Program-made: the position numbers and the translations under genes
Shown: positions 33,739-43,283 of the stretch, in pieces
Layout of the letters: the number at the start of each line of letters is the position of its first letter
How positions within the stretch are numbered: the stretch's first letter is position 1
Source of the DNA: Chloroflexota bacterium
Lineage (GTDB): Bacteria; Chloroflexota; Anaerolineae; UBA7937; B3-Chlor
Direction of reading: 5' to 3'
DNA length: 63,066 nucleotides
Assembly (NCBI GenBank): GCA_030613785.1
Contig: JAUWLF010000012.1
Span: forward strand, 1 to 63,066
The notes under the pieces: model-generated
The model's input: only the letters and a program-made list of their open reading frames with translations
Database searches by the model: none
Told to the model about the DNA's origin: nothing

Positions 33739-34464
33739 ATGCTGTTGCAGATAGAGAACATCAACACCTACTATGGTAGTATCCATGCCTTGAAGGATGT
33801 CTCTTTGCACGTTGACAAGGGTGAGATCGTAGCTGTCATCGGGGCAAACGGTGCTGGGAAGACGACCCTTCTGAACACCATTTCAGGTGTCCTCCACTCC
33901 AGAACGGGGGGGATCCTCTTCGAAGACCAACCGATTGGCAAGTTGTCACCCGACAAGGTCGTGCGTGTGGGGATCACCCAGGTGCCTGAGCGGAGGCAGG
34001 TGTTCTCCAGCCTGAATGTGTTGGACAACTTGCTGCTGGGGGCATATCTCCGCCACGGGAAGGATACGAAGGAGGAGATCCAGGAGGATCTGGATCGCGT
34101 TTTCGACATCTTCCCGATCCTGAAGGACAGGCAAAAGCAGATGGGCGGGACGCTCTCTGGAGGTGAGCAACAGATGCTGGCCGTGGGTCGAGGATTGATG
34201 GCCAAGCCGGGGCTGCTGTTGATGGATGAGCCTTCTCTGGGGCTGGCCCCGTTATTGGTGCGCGAGATTTTCAGGGTGTTGGGTGAGCTTCGCGAGCACG
34301 GAACTACTATCCTCTTGGTGGAGCAGAACGCCACGGCCGCGCTGCACCTGGCCGACCGGGGCTACGTGATGGAGACGGGCAGCGTCATCTTGGAAGGCGT
34401 GTCCGAGGACCTACTGGGCGACGAGCGAGTGCAAGAGGCGTATCTGGGCGGGTCTGGCTCCTGA
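33739..34464 (+). CDS. livF: ABC transporter ATP-binding protein LivF-type
   Basis: 241 aa from ATG 33739 with GAGAGGTGCGGA upstream; the longer frame from 33703 lacks similarity. Walker A GANGAGKTT, Q-loop region ITQVPERRQVFSSLNV, signature LSGGEQQMLAVGRGL, Walker B LLLMDEPSLGLAP, His switch region LVEQNATAAL. Here the switch His is replaced as in other LivF proteins, consistent with LivF rather than LivG. Confidence 0.92.
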   Translation: MLLQIENINTYYGSIHALKDVSLHVDKGEIVAVIGANGAGKTTLLNTISGVLHSRTGGILFEDQPIGKLSPDKVVRVGITQVPERRQVFSSLNVLDNLLLGAYLRHGKDTKEEIQEDLDRVFDIFPILKDRQKQMGGTLSGGEQQMLAVGRGLMAKPGLLLMDEPSLGLAPLLVREIFRVLGELREHGTTILLVEQNATAALHLADRGYVMETGSVILEGVSEDLLGDERVQEAYLGGSGS

Positions 34465-34518
34465 GGGAAGTCGAGAACAGCCCCCTGGCGATGCTGTGAC
34501 GACCGTCATTGTGAACGT

Positions 34519-34538
34519 GCCGCCACTGAACTGGCGGC
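34519..34538 (+). terminator. Short hairpin after livF
   Basis: GCCGCCA (34519-34525), 6-base loop, TGGCGGC (34532-34538). A 7-bp GC-rich stem between the transporter operon and iorA, without a T run. Confidence 0.35.
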
Positions 34539-34574
34539 TCGTATGCGAATCGCACTGAAGAATGGAGGTCTCTG

Positions 34575-36347
34575 ATGAAAGTCCTATTGTCGGGAAATGA
34601 GGCCGTAGCTCGTGGGGCCTACGAGAGCGGCGTCGTATTCGCCAGCGCTTATCCAGGCACTCCCAGCACCGAGATCCTGGAGAACATCGTGCAGTACGAC
34701 GAGATATACGCTGAGTGGTCGCCCAACGAGAAAGTCGCCCTGGACGCGGCGATCGGCGCCGCCTACGCCGGGAAGCGGGCTCTGGCAGCGATGAAACATG
34801 TGGGCTTGAATGTCGCCGCTGAAGCCCTATTCTATTCCTCTCATACGGGTTTCGACGGAGCGTTGGTGATTGTCAACGCCGACGATCCTGGTATGCATAG
34901 TTCGCAGAATGAGCAGGACAACCGGCATTATGCCAAGTTCGCCAAAGTGCCGATGCTGGAGCCCACCGATAGCCAGGAGGCCAAGGATTTCGTGGGCTCG
35001 GCTTTGGACATCAGCGAGGAGTTCGATACCCCAGTGTTGCTCCGTCTGAGCACCCGCATCTGCCATTCCAGCGCTCTGGTCGAGTTGGGGGAGCGGAAGG
35101 CTGCCAAGGATGAGCGGAAACCCTTCGTGCGCAACTCCATGAAGTACAGCATGATCCCCGGCTTCGCCCGCCGGCGGCATCCGGTGATGGAGCAGCGCCT
35201 GAAGGATCTGGCCGAGTACGCGGAGACTTTCCCCTACAACAAGGTGGAATGGGGAGATCGTTCCCTGGGGATCGTGGCCAACGGCGTGGCGTATCAGTAC
35301 GCCCGCGAGGTGTTCCCTGAGGCCTCGTTCCTCAGGCTGGGCATGAGCTGGCCCTTGCCGGAGAAGCTGATCCGCGACTTCGTTTCGCAGGTAGACAAGG
35401 TGGTGGTCGTAGAGGAGCTGGATCCTTTCCTGGAGGAACACCTGAAGATCATGGGCATAGAGGTCGCGGCCGGGAAGGAGTTCTTCCCCATCGTTGATGA
35501 GTTCAATCCGGGGATTGTACGCGATGCGGCGTACGAAGCTGGTTTGGTGGAAGAGACCGTTGAGGTACAGAAGGTCGATACGGGCGAGTTGCCGCCCCGT
35601 CCACCGGTGCTGTGCGCAGGATGTCCCCACAGACCGGTCTACTACATGCTGAAGAAGTATGGCCTGGTGGTTGATAGTGACATCGGGTGCTACGCACTGG
35701 CGGTCCTACCTCCCATATCCACTACCGATACCTTGGGTTGTATGGGAGCCAGTATCAGCGTGGCCCACGGGATCAACAAGGCAGGGGTGGAGGAGAGGGC
35801 AGTCGCCACGATCGGCGATTCCACCCTCTGGCACGCCGGGATGCCGGGACTGCTCAATGTGGTCTACAACAAGAGCAACACGGTGACCATCATCCTGGAC
35901 AACTTGACCACGGCGATGACGGGGCATCAACCTCATCCCAGCACTGGTCGCACGCTGAAGGGCGAGGAGACCGCGAAAGGGGATTTCGAAGCCCTGGCTC
36001 GTGCGATGGGCTACGAGGAGGTTCGCACCGTTGATCCCCTCAACCTGAAGGAACTAGAGGAAGGCCTGAAGGCCTCCCTGGATTCCGACCAGCCTGCGGT
36101 GCTCGTCACCCGTTCCCCGTGCATCTTCCTGTACGATGAGAGGCCGCCGATCTATGAGGTGGATCTGGAGCGGTGCAACGCTTGTGGTCTCTGCTTTGAA
36201 ATCGGCTGTCCCGCCATCATCAGGAGCGATGAGATCCACGAGAAGTCGGGAGAGGCGAAGGCGGAGATCAACAGTATTCTTTGCTTCGGGTGCGACGTGT
36301 GTGAGCAAGTGTGCGCCCGCAATGCCATTCACAAGGTGGAGGAGTAG
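34575..36347 (+). CDS. iorA: Indolepyruvate ferredoxin oxidoreductase, alpha subunit
   Basis: 590 aa with AATGGAGG upstream. The N-terminal pyrimidine-binding part has SAYPGTPSTEIL and the catalytic Glu region. The TPP-binding motif is IGDSTLWHAGMPGLLNVVYN followed by LDNLTTAMTG. The C-terminal 2[4Fe-4S] ferredoxin is CNACGLCFEIGC and CFGCDVCEQVC. It oxidatively decarboxylates aryl-2-oxoacids to aryl-acetyl-CoA with reduction of ferredoxin. With iorB and a PaaK-type ligase it could run in either direction: making phenylacetyl-CoA from phenylpyruvate, or supplying low-potential ferredoxin. Confidence 0.93.
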   Translation: MKVLLSGNEAVARGAYESGVVFASAYPGTPSTEILENIVQYDEIYAEWSPNEKVALDAAIGAAYAGKRALAAMKHVGLNVAAEALFYSSHTGFDGALVIVNADDPGMHSSQNEQDNRHYAKFAKVPMLEPTDSQEAKDFVGSALDISEEFDTPVLLRLSTRICHSSALVELGERKAAKDERKPFVRNSMKYSMIPGFARRRHPVMEQRLKDLAEYAETFPYNKVEWGDRSLGIVANGVAYQYAREVFPEASFLRLGMSWPLPEKLIRDFVSQVDKVVVVEELDPFLEEHLKIMGIEVAAGKEFFPIVDEFNPGIVRDAAYEAGLVEETVEVQKVDTGELPPRPPVLCAGCPHRPVYYMLKKYGLVVDSDIGCYALAVLPPISTTDTLGCMGASISVAHGINKAGVEERAVATIGDSTLWHAGMPGLLNVVYNKSNTVTIILDNLTTAMTGHQPHPSTGRTLKGEETAKGDFEALARAMGYEEVRTVDPLNLKELEEGLKASLDSDQPAVLVTRSPCIFLYDERPPIYEVDLERCNACGLCFEIGCPAIIRSDEIHEKSGEAKAEINSILCFGCDVCEQVCARNAIHKVEE

Positions 36348-36352
36348 GAACC

Positions 36353-36931
36353 GTGAAAGCGACTAACTTCGCACTGGTTGGCGTTGGTGGTCAGGGTGTA
36401 CTGCTGGCCTCTGACGTCTTGGCTGCGGTGGGTGTACAGGCGGGCTTGGATGTCAAGAAATCAGAGGTCCACGGTATGGCCCAGAGAGGTGGCAGCGTCC
36501 TCAGTCAAGTACGGTGGGGGGACAAGGTGTATGCGCCCCTGGTGGGCAAGGGCGAGGTAGACTACCTCGTATCCTTCGAGTTGCTGGAGGGGTTGCGGTG
36601 GCTCCAATTCCTGAACAAGGAGGGGATCGCCATCGTAAATGACCAGCGGCTGCCGCCATTGGCTGTCAGCTCCGGTGGAATGGAGTACCCCGCCCAGGAA
36701 CAGATAGAGAAAGCCCTGTCGGAAGCGAGCAGGGAGTATCACATCGTTCCGGCCTTGGCCAGGGCGCAGGAGCTGGGCACTGAACGGGCGACCAACGTCG
36801 TCCTCATGGGAGCCCTGTCGAAGTACCTGGATGTACCCGAGGAGCATTGGCTGAGGGTTATTGAAGAGCGCGTGCCCAAGAAATTCGTGGAACTAAACCG
36901 CAAGGCCTTTGCCGCTGGGCGGGGGTTGTGA
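36353..36931 (+). CDS. iorB: Indolepyruvate ferredoxin oxidoreductase, beta subunit
   Basis: 192 aa from GTG 36353 with GGAGGAG upstream in the iorA end. POR gamma-domain fold: FALVGVGGQGVLLASDVLA (about 6-24) and the conserved KKSEVHGMAQRGGSVLSQVRWG. Starts 6 nt after iorA and forms the IorAB complex with it. Confidence 0.93.
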   Translation: MKATNFALVGVGGQGVLLASDVLAAVGVQAGLDVKKSEVHGMAQRGGSVLSQVRWGDKVYAPLVGKGEVDYLVSFELLEGLRWLQFLNKEGIAIVNDQRLPPLAVSSGGMEYPAQEQIEKALSEASREYHIVPALARAQELGTERATNVVLMGALSKYLDVPEEHWLRVIEERVPKKFVELNRKAFAAGRGL

Positions 36932-37038
36932 GTCTTCTGGGGAGCCGGTGCTGAGCGTTCTGTTCGCCAGCGCCTCAGCCTTGATGGCTCAGAAACGCGC
37001 AGTGCATACCACTTAAGTACCTTTGCAGAGGAGGACCA

Positions 37039-38355
37039 ATGGCAAAGAAGTATCTGATCTGGAATGAAGAGATGGAGACCATGCCCCGTGAGGAGCTGGG
37101 GAAGGTGCAGTTGAAGCGCTTTCGGGAGACACTGGAAAGGGTCTACAACAAAGTGCCCCTCTACAAGAAGCTCTTTGATGAGGCAGGGGTGAAACCGTCG
37201 GACCTCAAGTCTCTGGAGGATGTTGCCAAATTCCCCTTCACTGTGAAGCAGGATCTGCGAGACAACTACCCCTTTGGTCCCTTCGCTGAGCCTTTGGAGG
37301 ATGTAACGCAGATCCATGCCACCAGTGGCACCACGGGGAAGATGACCGTGAGTGGCTACACCGACCATGACATGAAGGTGTGGGCCGAGGTGATGGCACG
37401 AGTCTATGCCGCAGGTGGGACGAAGAAAGGGGATATCATCCATAACGCCTACGGCTACGGTCTCTTCACTGGAGGTCTGGGCTTCCATCTGGGCGCGCAT
37501 GAGGTCGGGGCCACAATCGTCCCTGTCTCCGCTGGGCTCACCAAGCGACAGGTGACGATCATGCAGGACTTCGGCTGCACGGTGCTCGTCTGTACGCCCT
37601 CATACGCCCTCGTGTTGGCTGAAGCCATAGAGGAGGCCGGGCTGGATGCCAAGAAAGACCTGAAACTGCGCATCGGCTTCATGGGGGCCGAGCCGTGGAC
37701 AGACAAGATGCGCATGGAGATCGAAAAGAGGCTAGGCCTGGAAGCCTTCGACATCTTTGGGCTGGCTGAGATCATCGGCCCGGGCGTTTCTGTGGAATGC
37801 CCTGCTCATAACGGAATGCACATCGCGGAGGACCATTTCTACCCTGAGATCATAGATCCTGCGACGGGAGAGCCCCTGCCCTATGGCACGCCGGGGGAAC
37901 TGGTATTCTCGACGCTGACCAAGGAGGCCTTCCCGCTGGTGCGGTATCGAACCAGAGACCTCTGTGTGCTGCACGTTGAGAAGTGTGCCTGCGGCCGCAC
38001 CATGGTGCGCATGGGCAAGATCACGGGGCGCACCGACGACATGCTCATCATCCGCGGCGTGAACGTCTTCCCCTCCCAGATAGAGGATGTTCTCCTGAGC
38101 TTTGCCGAACTCTCACCTCACTACATCATCTATGTCGATCGTCCCAAAGACATGGACCTGTTGACGGTCGAGGTGGAGGCGACCGAGAAGCTCTTCGACG
38201 AGGGCTGGGACGCCGTGAAGGGGATGGAGGGAAAGGTGAAGAAGGCTCTGGCGGAGGCCCTGTATGTGTCCTCCAAGGTGAACATCAAGGAGCCGTTTGG
38301 GATCCAGCGCAGCCAGGGCAAGGCCGTGCGTGTGGTTGACCGCAGGGAACTCTAG
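37039..38355 (+). CDS. paaK: Phenylacetate-CoA ligase family (PaaK)
   Basis: 438 aa with GAGGAGG upstream, exactly PaaK size. Phosphate loop ATSGTTGKMTVSGYT (around 94-108), adenine region FDIFGLAEIIGPGVSVEC, and DDMLIIRGVNVFPSQIE. The zinc-type CACGRT sequence is present. Converts phenylacetate (or another aryl-acetate) to its CoA ester with ATP. The IorAB-PaaK trio is common in anaerobes degrading aromatic amino acids, where PaaK may also run as an ADP/AMP-linked salvage step. Confidence 0.9.
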   Translation: MAKKYLIWNEEMETMPREELGKVQLKRFRETLERVYNKVPLYKKLFDEAGVKPSDLKSLEDVAKFPFTVKQDLRDNYPFGPFAEPLEDVTQIHATSGTTGKMTVSGYTDHDMKVWAEVMARVYAAGGTKKGDIIHNAYGYGLFTGGLGFHLGAHEVGATIVPVSAGLTKRQVTIMQDFGCTVLVCTPSYALVLAEAIEEAGLDAKKDLKLRIGFMGAEPWTDKMRMEIEKRLGLEAFDIFGLAEIIGPGVSVECPAHNGMHIAEDHFYPEIIDPATGEPLPYGTPGELVFSTLTKEAFPLVRYRTRDLCVLHVEKCACGRTMVRMGKITGRTDDMLIIRGVNVFPSQIEDVLLSFAELSPHYIIYVDRPKDMDLLTVEVEATEKLFDEGWDAVKGMEGKVKKALAEALYVSSKVNIKEPFGIQRSQGKAVRVVDRREL

Positions 38356-38383
38356 TCCGAGCCGGGTGCCTGGTGTACATAGC

Positions 38384-38431
38384 ACAGGGTGCGAGGTAGA
38401 CCCCTCGAAGTGTCCGTACCTTGCACCCTGT
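38384..38431 (+). terminator. 15-bp hairpin after paaK
   Basis: ACAGGGTGCGAGGTA (38384-38398) pairs with TACCTTGCACCCTGT (38417-38431) with one G-U wobble; loop 18 bases. No T run. Likely ends or trims the iorAB-paaK transcript. Confidence 0.5.
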
Positions 38432-38525
38432 ATGTTGCTGGCGCGATGCGCACGAGTGCTTCGCGGCACTGCCGCAGAGGGTAACTTCGGGACATTATAC
38501 AGTTAGAGAAAGGAGCATCAGCACG

Positions 38526-39728
38526 ATGAATTTCTATGGTAAGGACATCGTCATCTTGGATGGGGCCCGTACCCCCTTGTCCCACTACGCTGGGTCTTTG
38601 AAGGATGTCCATCCCACCGACATGTCAGTCCACGTGGCCAAGGAGGCCATGAGACGCTCCGGTGTGGAACCGGACTGGATAGACCATGTCGTTTGGGGCA
38701 ACGCCTCCCAGTCCAGCGGAGATGCCCAGTATCTCGCTCGCCACATTTGCCTGAAAGCGGGGTGTCCGATAGCGGTGCCCGCGCTGAACCTGGGTCGTAT
38801 CTGTGGTTCCGGTCTCGAGGCCATCGTCACTGCCGCGCGGATGCTCATCGTGGACGATGAGTATCAGTTCATTCTAGCTGGGGGCGTGGAGGCCATGGAC
38901 CAGATGCCCTTCGTGATCAAAGGGGCCCGCGACGGGCTTCGTTATGGTGAAAGCGTCATCGAACACTGGGTGGATCTGAACTTCATTGATAGTTACAATG
39001 GCCTGCGCATGGCTCTGACGGCTGAGAACCTCGTTGAGATGTACAAGATCCCCCGAGAGGAGCAGGACGAGTTTGCCTATCGCAGCCATATGCTGGCCAA
39101 GGCAGCGCGCGACAGCGGCCGCCTGGCGAAGGAGATCATACCCATCGAGGTGCCCGCCGGGAGGAGGGGCGAGACCAAACTCTTCGAGCAGGATGAGCGC
39201 ATCCGTGACGATACTACGGTTGAGAAGCTATCCAAGCTGAGACCTGCATTCAAGAAGGATGGGACCGTGACGGCAGGGAACGCCTGCCCCATCACCGATG
39301 GGGCTGGCTCTGTGGTGGTGACAACCATGGAAAAAGCCAAGGAGAGGGGCTTGAAGCCTTTGGCCAGACTCGTATCCTATGGCGCTATGGGCTGCGATCC
39401 CGATATCATGGGCATCGGCCCCGTACCCGCCACGAGACAGGCCCTTCAGCGGGCTGGGATAGAATTGGAAGACATTGACATTATCGAGTTGAACGAAGCA
39501 TTCTCTGCCCAATATCTCGCCTGTGAGAGGGAACTCAAGAACAACCGCGAGATCACGAATGTCAACGGCGGTGCCCTAGCCCTGGGCCACCCCACCGCTT
39601 GCACGGGCGTGCGCATCTCACTGACTGCGATGTACGAGCTCAGGGAGCGCAACAAGCGGTATGCGCTAGCCACCATGTGCATCGGTGGCGGGCAGGGAAT
39701 GGCTGGCATATTCGAGAACCTGACGTAG
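38526..39728 (+). CDS. Thiolase (acetyl-CoA C-acyltransferase)
   Basis: 400 aa from ATG 38526 with AAAGGAG upstream. Active-site Cys in RICGSGLEAIV (about residue 90), His in GGALALGHPTACTGVR (usual GHPxGASGxR, so this loop differs) and the second Cys in MCIGGGQGMA. Cleaves 3-oxoacyl-CoA with CoA; in this context 3-oxopimelyl-CoA or acetoacetyl-CoA. Biosynthetic direction is also possible. Confidence 0.9.
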   Translation: MNFYGKDIVILDGARTPLSHYAGSLKDVHPTDMSVHVAKEAMRRSGVEPDWIDHVVWGNASQSSGDAQYLARHICLKAGCPIAVPALNLGRICGSGLEAIVTAARMLIVDDEYQFILAGGVEAMDQMPFVIKGARDGLRYGESVIEHWVDLNFIDSYNGLRMALTAENLVEMYKIPREEQDEFAYRSHMLAKAARDSGRLAKEIIPIEVPAGRRGETKLFEQDERIRDDTTVEKLSKLRPAFKKDGTVTAGNACPITDGAGSVVVTTMEKAKERGLKPLARLVSYGAMGCDPDIMGIGPVPATRQALQRAGIELEDIDIIELNEAFSAQYLACERELKNNREITNVNGGALALGHPTACTGVRISLTAMYELRERNKRYALATMCIGGGQGMAGIFENLT

Positions 39729-39779
39729 CGCCTGGTGCCGAACAGACCTAGAGCCGGAGACTTGGCCTCGAACAGTTAG

Positions 39780-40964
39780 ATGGATGACATAGTGATACTT
39801 GACGGCGCCCGCACGGCCTTTGGGGGCCTTAACGGCGGATTGAAGGGCGTCACCGCTACAGATCTGGGCACGGTGGTTGCCAGCGAAGCTCTGAGGCGCT
39901 CCAACGTGGACCCCGCGCTCGTTGACCATGTGATCTTCGGCAACGTAGTACAGACTTCCAAGGACGCTCCATATCTGGCCCGTCATGTGGGCTTGAGCGT
40001 CGGAGTACCCATCGAGGTGCCAGGTCTGACGGTGAATCGGCTCTGCGCCTCCGGTCTTGAGGCCGCCGTCATCGGCGCTCGGCAGCTTCTGTTGGGCGAG
40101 TCGAGCATGGTGCTGGCTGGGGGCACCGAGAACATGAGCCAATGTCCCCACGTCATTCGCGGTATCCGCGACGGCTTCCGACTGGGCAATGTGGAGGTGG
40201 AGGACTATATCCTGGTGGCGCTGACTGATCAGTGGAATGGGCTGACCATGGGTCTGACGGCAGAGAATCTCGCGGAGATGTACCACATCTCGCGAGAGGA
40301 GCAGGATGAGTTCGCCTACCGCAGTCACAGCCTGGCAGCGGAGGCGCGAGAGAGCGGCCGCTTCGCCGAGGAAATCGTGGGCGTCGAGACCAAGCACCGC
40401 AAAGGCAAGACCGTCGTTGTGACTCGTGATGAGCACATCCGCGCCGACGCCACTCCTGAGACCCTTGCTGCTCTACCACCTGTCTTCAAGAAGGATGGTA
40501 CAGTGACCGCTGGCAACTCCTGTGGCATCAACGACGGGGCGGCGGCGTTGGTGCTCACCACCGCAAGAAGGGCAAGAGACATGGGCCTGAAAGCTCTGGG
40601 GCGGCTCATCTCATGGGTCAGCGTGGGGGTCAATCCAGACATCATGGGCGTAGGCCCCGTCGAGGCCAGCAGGAAGGCCCTCAAGCGTGCTGGGATGGAG
40701 CTGGAGCAGATGGAGCTCATAGAGCTGAATGAGGCTTTCGCTGCCCAATACTTGGCCTGCGAGAGGGAACTAGGCCTGGATCGGGAAAAGGTCAATGTCA
40801 ACGGTGGGGCCATTGCGCTTGGGCATCCAGTCGGTGCCAGCGGCGCAAGGGTGACTCTCACGCTGCTCTACGAGCTGAGGCGGCGAGGTCTGAGGTACGG
40901 GCTCTCCACACTGTGCGTGGGCGGGGGCATGGGGATCGCTGCGGTGCTGGAGTGCTTGCAGTAG
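39780..40964 (+). CDS. Thiolase (acetyl-CoA C-acyltransferase)
   Basis: 394 aa, ATG start with a weak ribosome site, 51 nt after the first thiolase. Active-site Cys in RLCASGLEAAV, His in GGAIALGHPVGASGAR and Cys in LCVGGGMGIAAVLE. Unlike its neighbour it has the canonical GHPVGASG loop. The two are paralogues from an old duplication, similar along their whole length; they may divide 3-oxopimelyl-CoA and acetoacetyl-CoA cleavage between them. Confidence 0.9.
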   Translation: MDDIVILDGARTAFGGLNGGLKGVTATDLGTVVASEALRRSNVDPALVDHVIFGNVVQTSKDAPYLARHVGLSVGVPIEVPGLTVNRLCASGLEAAVIGARQLLLGESSMVLAGGTENMSQCPHVIRGIRDGFRLGNVEVEDYILVALTDQWNGLTMGLTAENLAEMYHISREEQDEFAYRSHSLAAEARESGRFAEEIVGVETKHRKGKTVVVTRDEHIRADATPETLAALPPVFKKDGTVTAGNSCGINDGAAALVLTTARRARDMGLKALGRLISWVSVGVNPDIMGVGPVEASRKALKRAGMELEQMELIELNEAFAAQYLACERELGLDREKVNVNGGAIALGHPVGASGARVTLTLLYELRRRGLRYGLSTLCVGGGMGIAAVLECLQ

Positions 40965-41007
40965 GGCACTCTTCCCGCCCAGGGTTGGCCCATAGGGGCA
41001 TCTTTCG

Positions 41008-41054
41008 TTGCACTTTGGGTGTCAATTCAGTATAATTGGAGTTGAATGGTCAAC
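41008..41054 (+). promoter_or_regulatory. Promoter and candidate operator for the Bam/Flx-like operon
   Basis: TTGCAC (41008-41013), 17-base spacer, TATAAT (41031-41036). Just downstream, at the expected transcription start, is the inverted repeat GTTGA (41041-41045), ATGG, TCAAC (41050-41054), a possible repressor site. It precedes the zinc-ribbon gene at 41088. Confidence 0.6.
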
Positions 41055-41087
41055 TTTAGGTTGATCATCTGGTGAGGAGAGGACACA

Positions 41088-41300
41088 ATGGCCAAGAAGA
41101 CCGGGAAAACGAAGGACAGCGAGAAAGCGAAGAGTCGCATCGGCGAGGTCAGGTGCCTCAACTGTTTCGAGCGATACAGAGTACCGCCCAAGGCGGAGAA
41201 GTTCACCTGTCCGAGCTGTGGCTGGGAGTGGCGCGTATCGTGGGTCAACCCCAAACTGGCGAAGATCCGAGGTCCGATGTGGGATAGAATTAGATACTAG
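41088..41300 (+). CDS. Small zinc-ribbon protein
   Basis: 70 aa with GTGAGGAGAGG before the ATG. Lys-rich N-terminus, then CLNCFERYRVPPKAEKFTC followed by PSC, giving a CxxC-x(15)-CxxC zinc ribbon, and a basic C-terminus. It is a small nucleic-acid- or protein-binding ribbon; function unknown. It is the first gene after the operon promoter and lies 78 nt before the tungsten-enzyme gene, so it is probably co-transcribed. Confidence 0.7.
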   Translation: MAKKTGKTKDSEKAKSRIGEVRCLNCFERYRVPPKAEKFTCPSCGWEWRVSWVNPKLAKIRGPMWDRIRY

Positions 41301-41378
41301 CGCTGCGCGCTGGGTATCGCCGATTCGCTCAGGGTGGGAGTGCAGCTCTCACATCACTTAGAAGGAGGCTATGAAAGG

Positions 41379-43268
41379 ATGGCTCTCAATCGGAAGATTG
41401 CCTACATCAACCTCTCCACAGGGGAGATAGAGACCAAGCCCATCCCTCTTGAGGTGCGGAAGAAGTTCATCGGCGGTCGGGGCCTGGACATGTACCTGCT
41501 GTACAACCATACGGAGCCAGGTATAGACGCACTGGGACCGGATAACGTGGCGATTGTCAGCGCGGGGCTTCTGAGCGCTACTCTCTCCTCGGCTTCGGCC
41601 CGTACCCACATGGCTGCGAAGTCGCCCCTGACAGGGGCTGTGGGCAGCACCAACATGGGTGGCTTCTTCGCACCAGAGATGACCTGGGCCGGGTTTCACC
41701 ATTTGGTGCTGAAGGGTAGGGCGGAAGAGCCGGTCTACATCTGGGTGAACGATGGCAACATCGAGATCAGAGATGGGTCCCACCTGTGGGGACTGAGCAC
41801 GCGTGACACTCAGAATGCCCTCAAAGAGGAGCTGGGCGAGGAGGTGCAGGTACTCTGTATCGGTCCGGCGGGTGAGAATCTAGTCAGGTACGCCAACGTG
41901 ATGAACGGGATGAAGAACGCTGGCGGGCGGAGTGGCCTGGGTGCGGTGTTGGGCTCGAAGAATGTGAAGGCCATTGTCGCACGGGGCACCATGGATGTGG
42001 AGATCCGGTACCCCGATGAGGCCCTTGAATATGACTACGAGGTCATGCAGCACATCAGCGGTACCAAGTTTGCCCAGATCATGGGCAAGTACGGCACGAT
42101 GTTCATCCAGAGTGTCACCAACTCCACTGGTCTGGTCAGGACACAGAATTTCCAGCACAACCAGCTTCTTGATGCGGAGCCGATCGAGTGTGAGCACATC
42201 GAGGACTACACCTTCGGTACGGTGGGCTGCTTCGGCTGTGTCATCCACTGCCGGCACAGGTATATCGTAGACGACATCTATGATGAGGGACCGGAGTATA
42301 CCGCGCAGGGAGCTTTTGGCTGGGAGGTGGGCTGCAACAGCTTCGAGACCGTGCTGATGGGCAATCATCTGGTCAACCACTACGGTGTCGACATCCTGGA
42401 GATAGGCAGTATGATGGCCTGGGCCATGGAACTGTACGAGAAAGGGATCATCACTGACGAGGACACAGGAGGCCTCAAGCTGGAGTGGGGCAACGACGAG
42501 GCTGTCCTGGAACTGATTCGCCAGATCAGCTTCCGAGAGGGCATTGGTGACATCCTGGCCGAGGGACCGCTGCGAGCCGCTGCCAAGATAGGCAAGGATT
42601 CGCTGAAGTACAACATCCACGTGAAAGGCATGAGCAATCTGCATTCAGATGAGAGGCCAACTCCTGCCCTGGCACTGGGAATTGCCACCGGTACGAGGGG
42701 TTCGGACCACCTGAGGAGCCGACCGGCCATCGACCTCTATCATCTGCCCGTGTTCTTGTTGGAGAAGGTGTACAACAACCCCGTCGAGTACAAAGGGAAG
42801 TACACCTCCGACTACAGGGATTACGAGGGCAAGCCCTGGCAGGTTCTATGGCAGGAGATGATGTACATGGCCATAGATCTGGTTGGAGTGTGCAAGTACC
42901 ACTGCGTCTTCCTGAGCCCTAACCTGATGAACTTCGATCACATCTCCAAGTTCCTTCACTACAACACGGGGCTGGAGATGTCGCCTCGTGATGTGTGGGA
43001 GGTGGCCGAGCGGTGCTACAACATCGAGAGGCTGTTCAACATCAGAGAGGGATTTGGCCGCAAGGACGACATGCTGGTGGATCGGTATTTCGACGAACCC
43101 ACCACGCGTGGCCTGGATATCGTTCGCGGCCGAACGATCGACCGTGAGAAGTTCAAGGGGATGATCGACGAGTATTACGAACTCCATGGGTGGGACGAGA
43201 ACGGTGTGCCCACTCCAGAGACACTAGAGAGGCTCGGTCTGGACGAAGAGCCCTCCCACATGCTATAG
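41379..43268 (+). CDS. Aldehyde:ferredoxin oxidoreductase family protein, candidate class II benzoyl-CoA reductase catalytic subunit (BamB-like)
   Basis: 629 aa from ATG 41379 after GAAGGAGG; the frame extends to a GTG at 41334 without similarity. AOR-N domain: FIGGRGLDMYLLYN (30-43) and SARTHMAAKSPLTGAVGSTN (73-92), which bind the bis-pterin tungsten cofactor. [4Fe-4S] cysteines are C284, C287, C291 and C505 (LVGVCKYHC). A His follows the NFQ motif at residue 260, near where BamB places an active-site His; I cannot align it here. BamB reduces benzoyl-CoA without ATP. The neighbouring four-cluster ferredoxin and HdrA genes mirror the bam order. An aromatic aldehyde oxidoreductase is the main alternative. 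Confidence 0.8.
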   Translation: MALNRKIAYINLSTGEIETKPIPLEVRKKFIGGRGLDMYLLYNHTEPGIDALGPDNVAIVSAGLLSATLSSASARTHMAAKSPLTGAVGSTNMGGFFAPEMTWAGFHHLVLKGRAEEPVYIWVNDGNIEIRDGSHLWGLSTRDTQNALKEELGEEVQVLCIGPAGENLVRYANVMNGMKNAGGRSGLGAVLGSKNVKAIVARGTMDVEIRYPDEALEYDYEVMQHISGTKFAQIMGKYGTMFIQSVTNSTGLVRTQNFQHNQLLDAEPIECEHIEDYTFGTVGCFGCVIHCRHRYIVDDIYDEGPEYTAQGAFGWEVGCNSFETVLMGNHLVNHYGVDILEIGSMMAWAMELYEKGIITDEDTGGLKLEWGNDEAVLELIRQISFREGIGDILAEGPLRAAAKIGKDSLKYNIHVKGMSNLHSDERPTPALALGIATGTRGSDHLRSRPAIDLYHLPVFLLEKVYNNPVEYKGKYTSDYRDYEGKPWQVLWQEMMYMAIDLVGVCKYHCVFLSPNLMNFDHISKFLHYNTGLEMSPRDVWEVAERCYNIERLFNIREGFGRKDDMLVDRYFDEPTTRGLDIVRGRTIDREKFKGMIDEYYELHGWDENGVPTPETLERLGLDEEPSHML

Positions 43269-43283
43269 GGGAGGATACCTACC

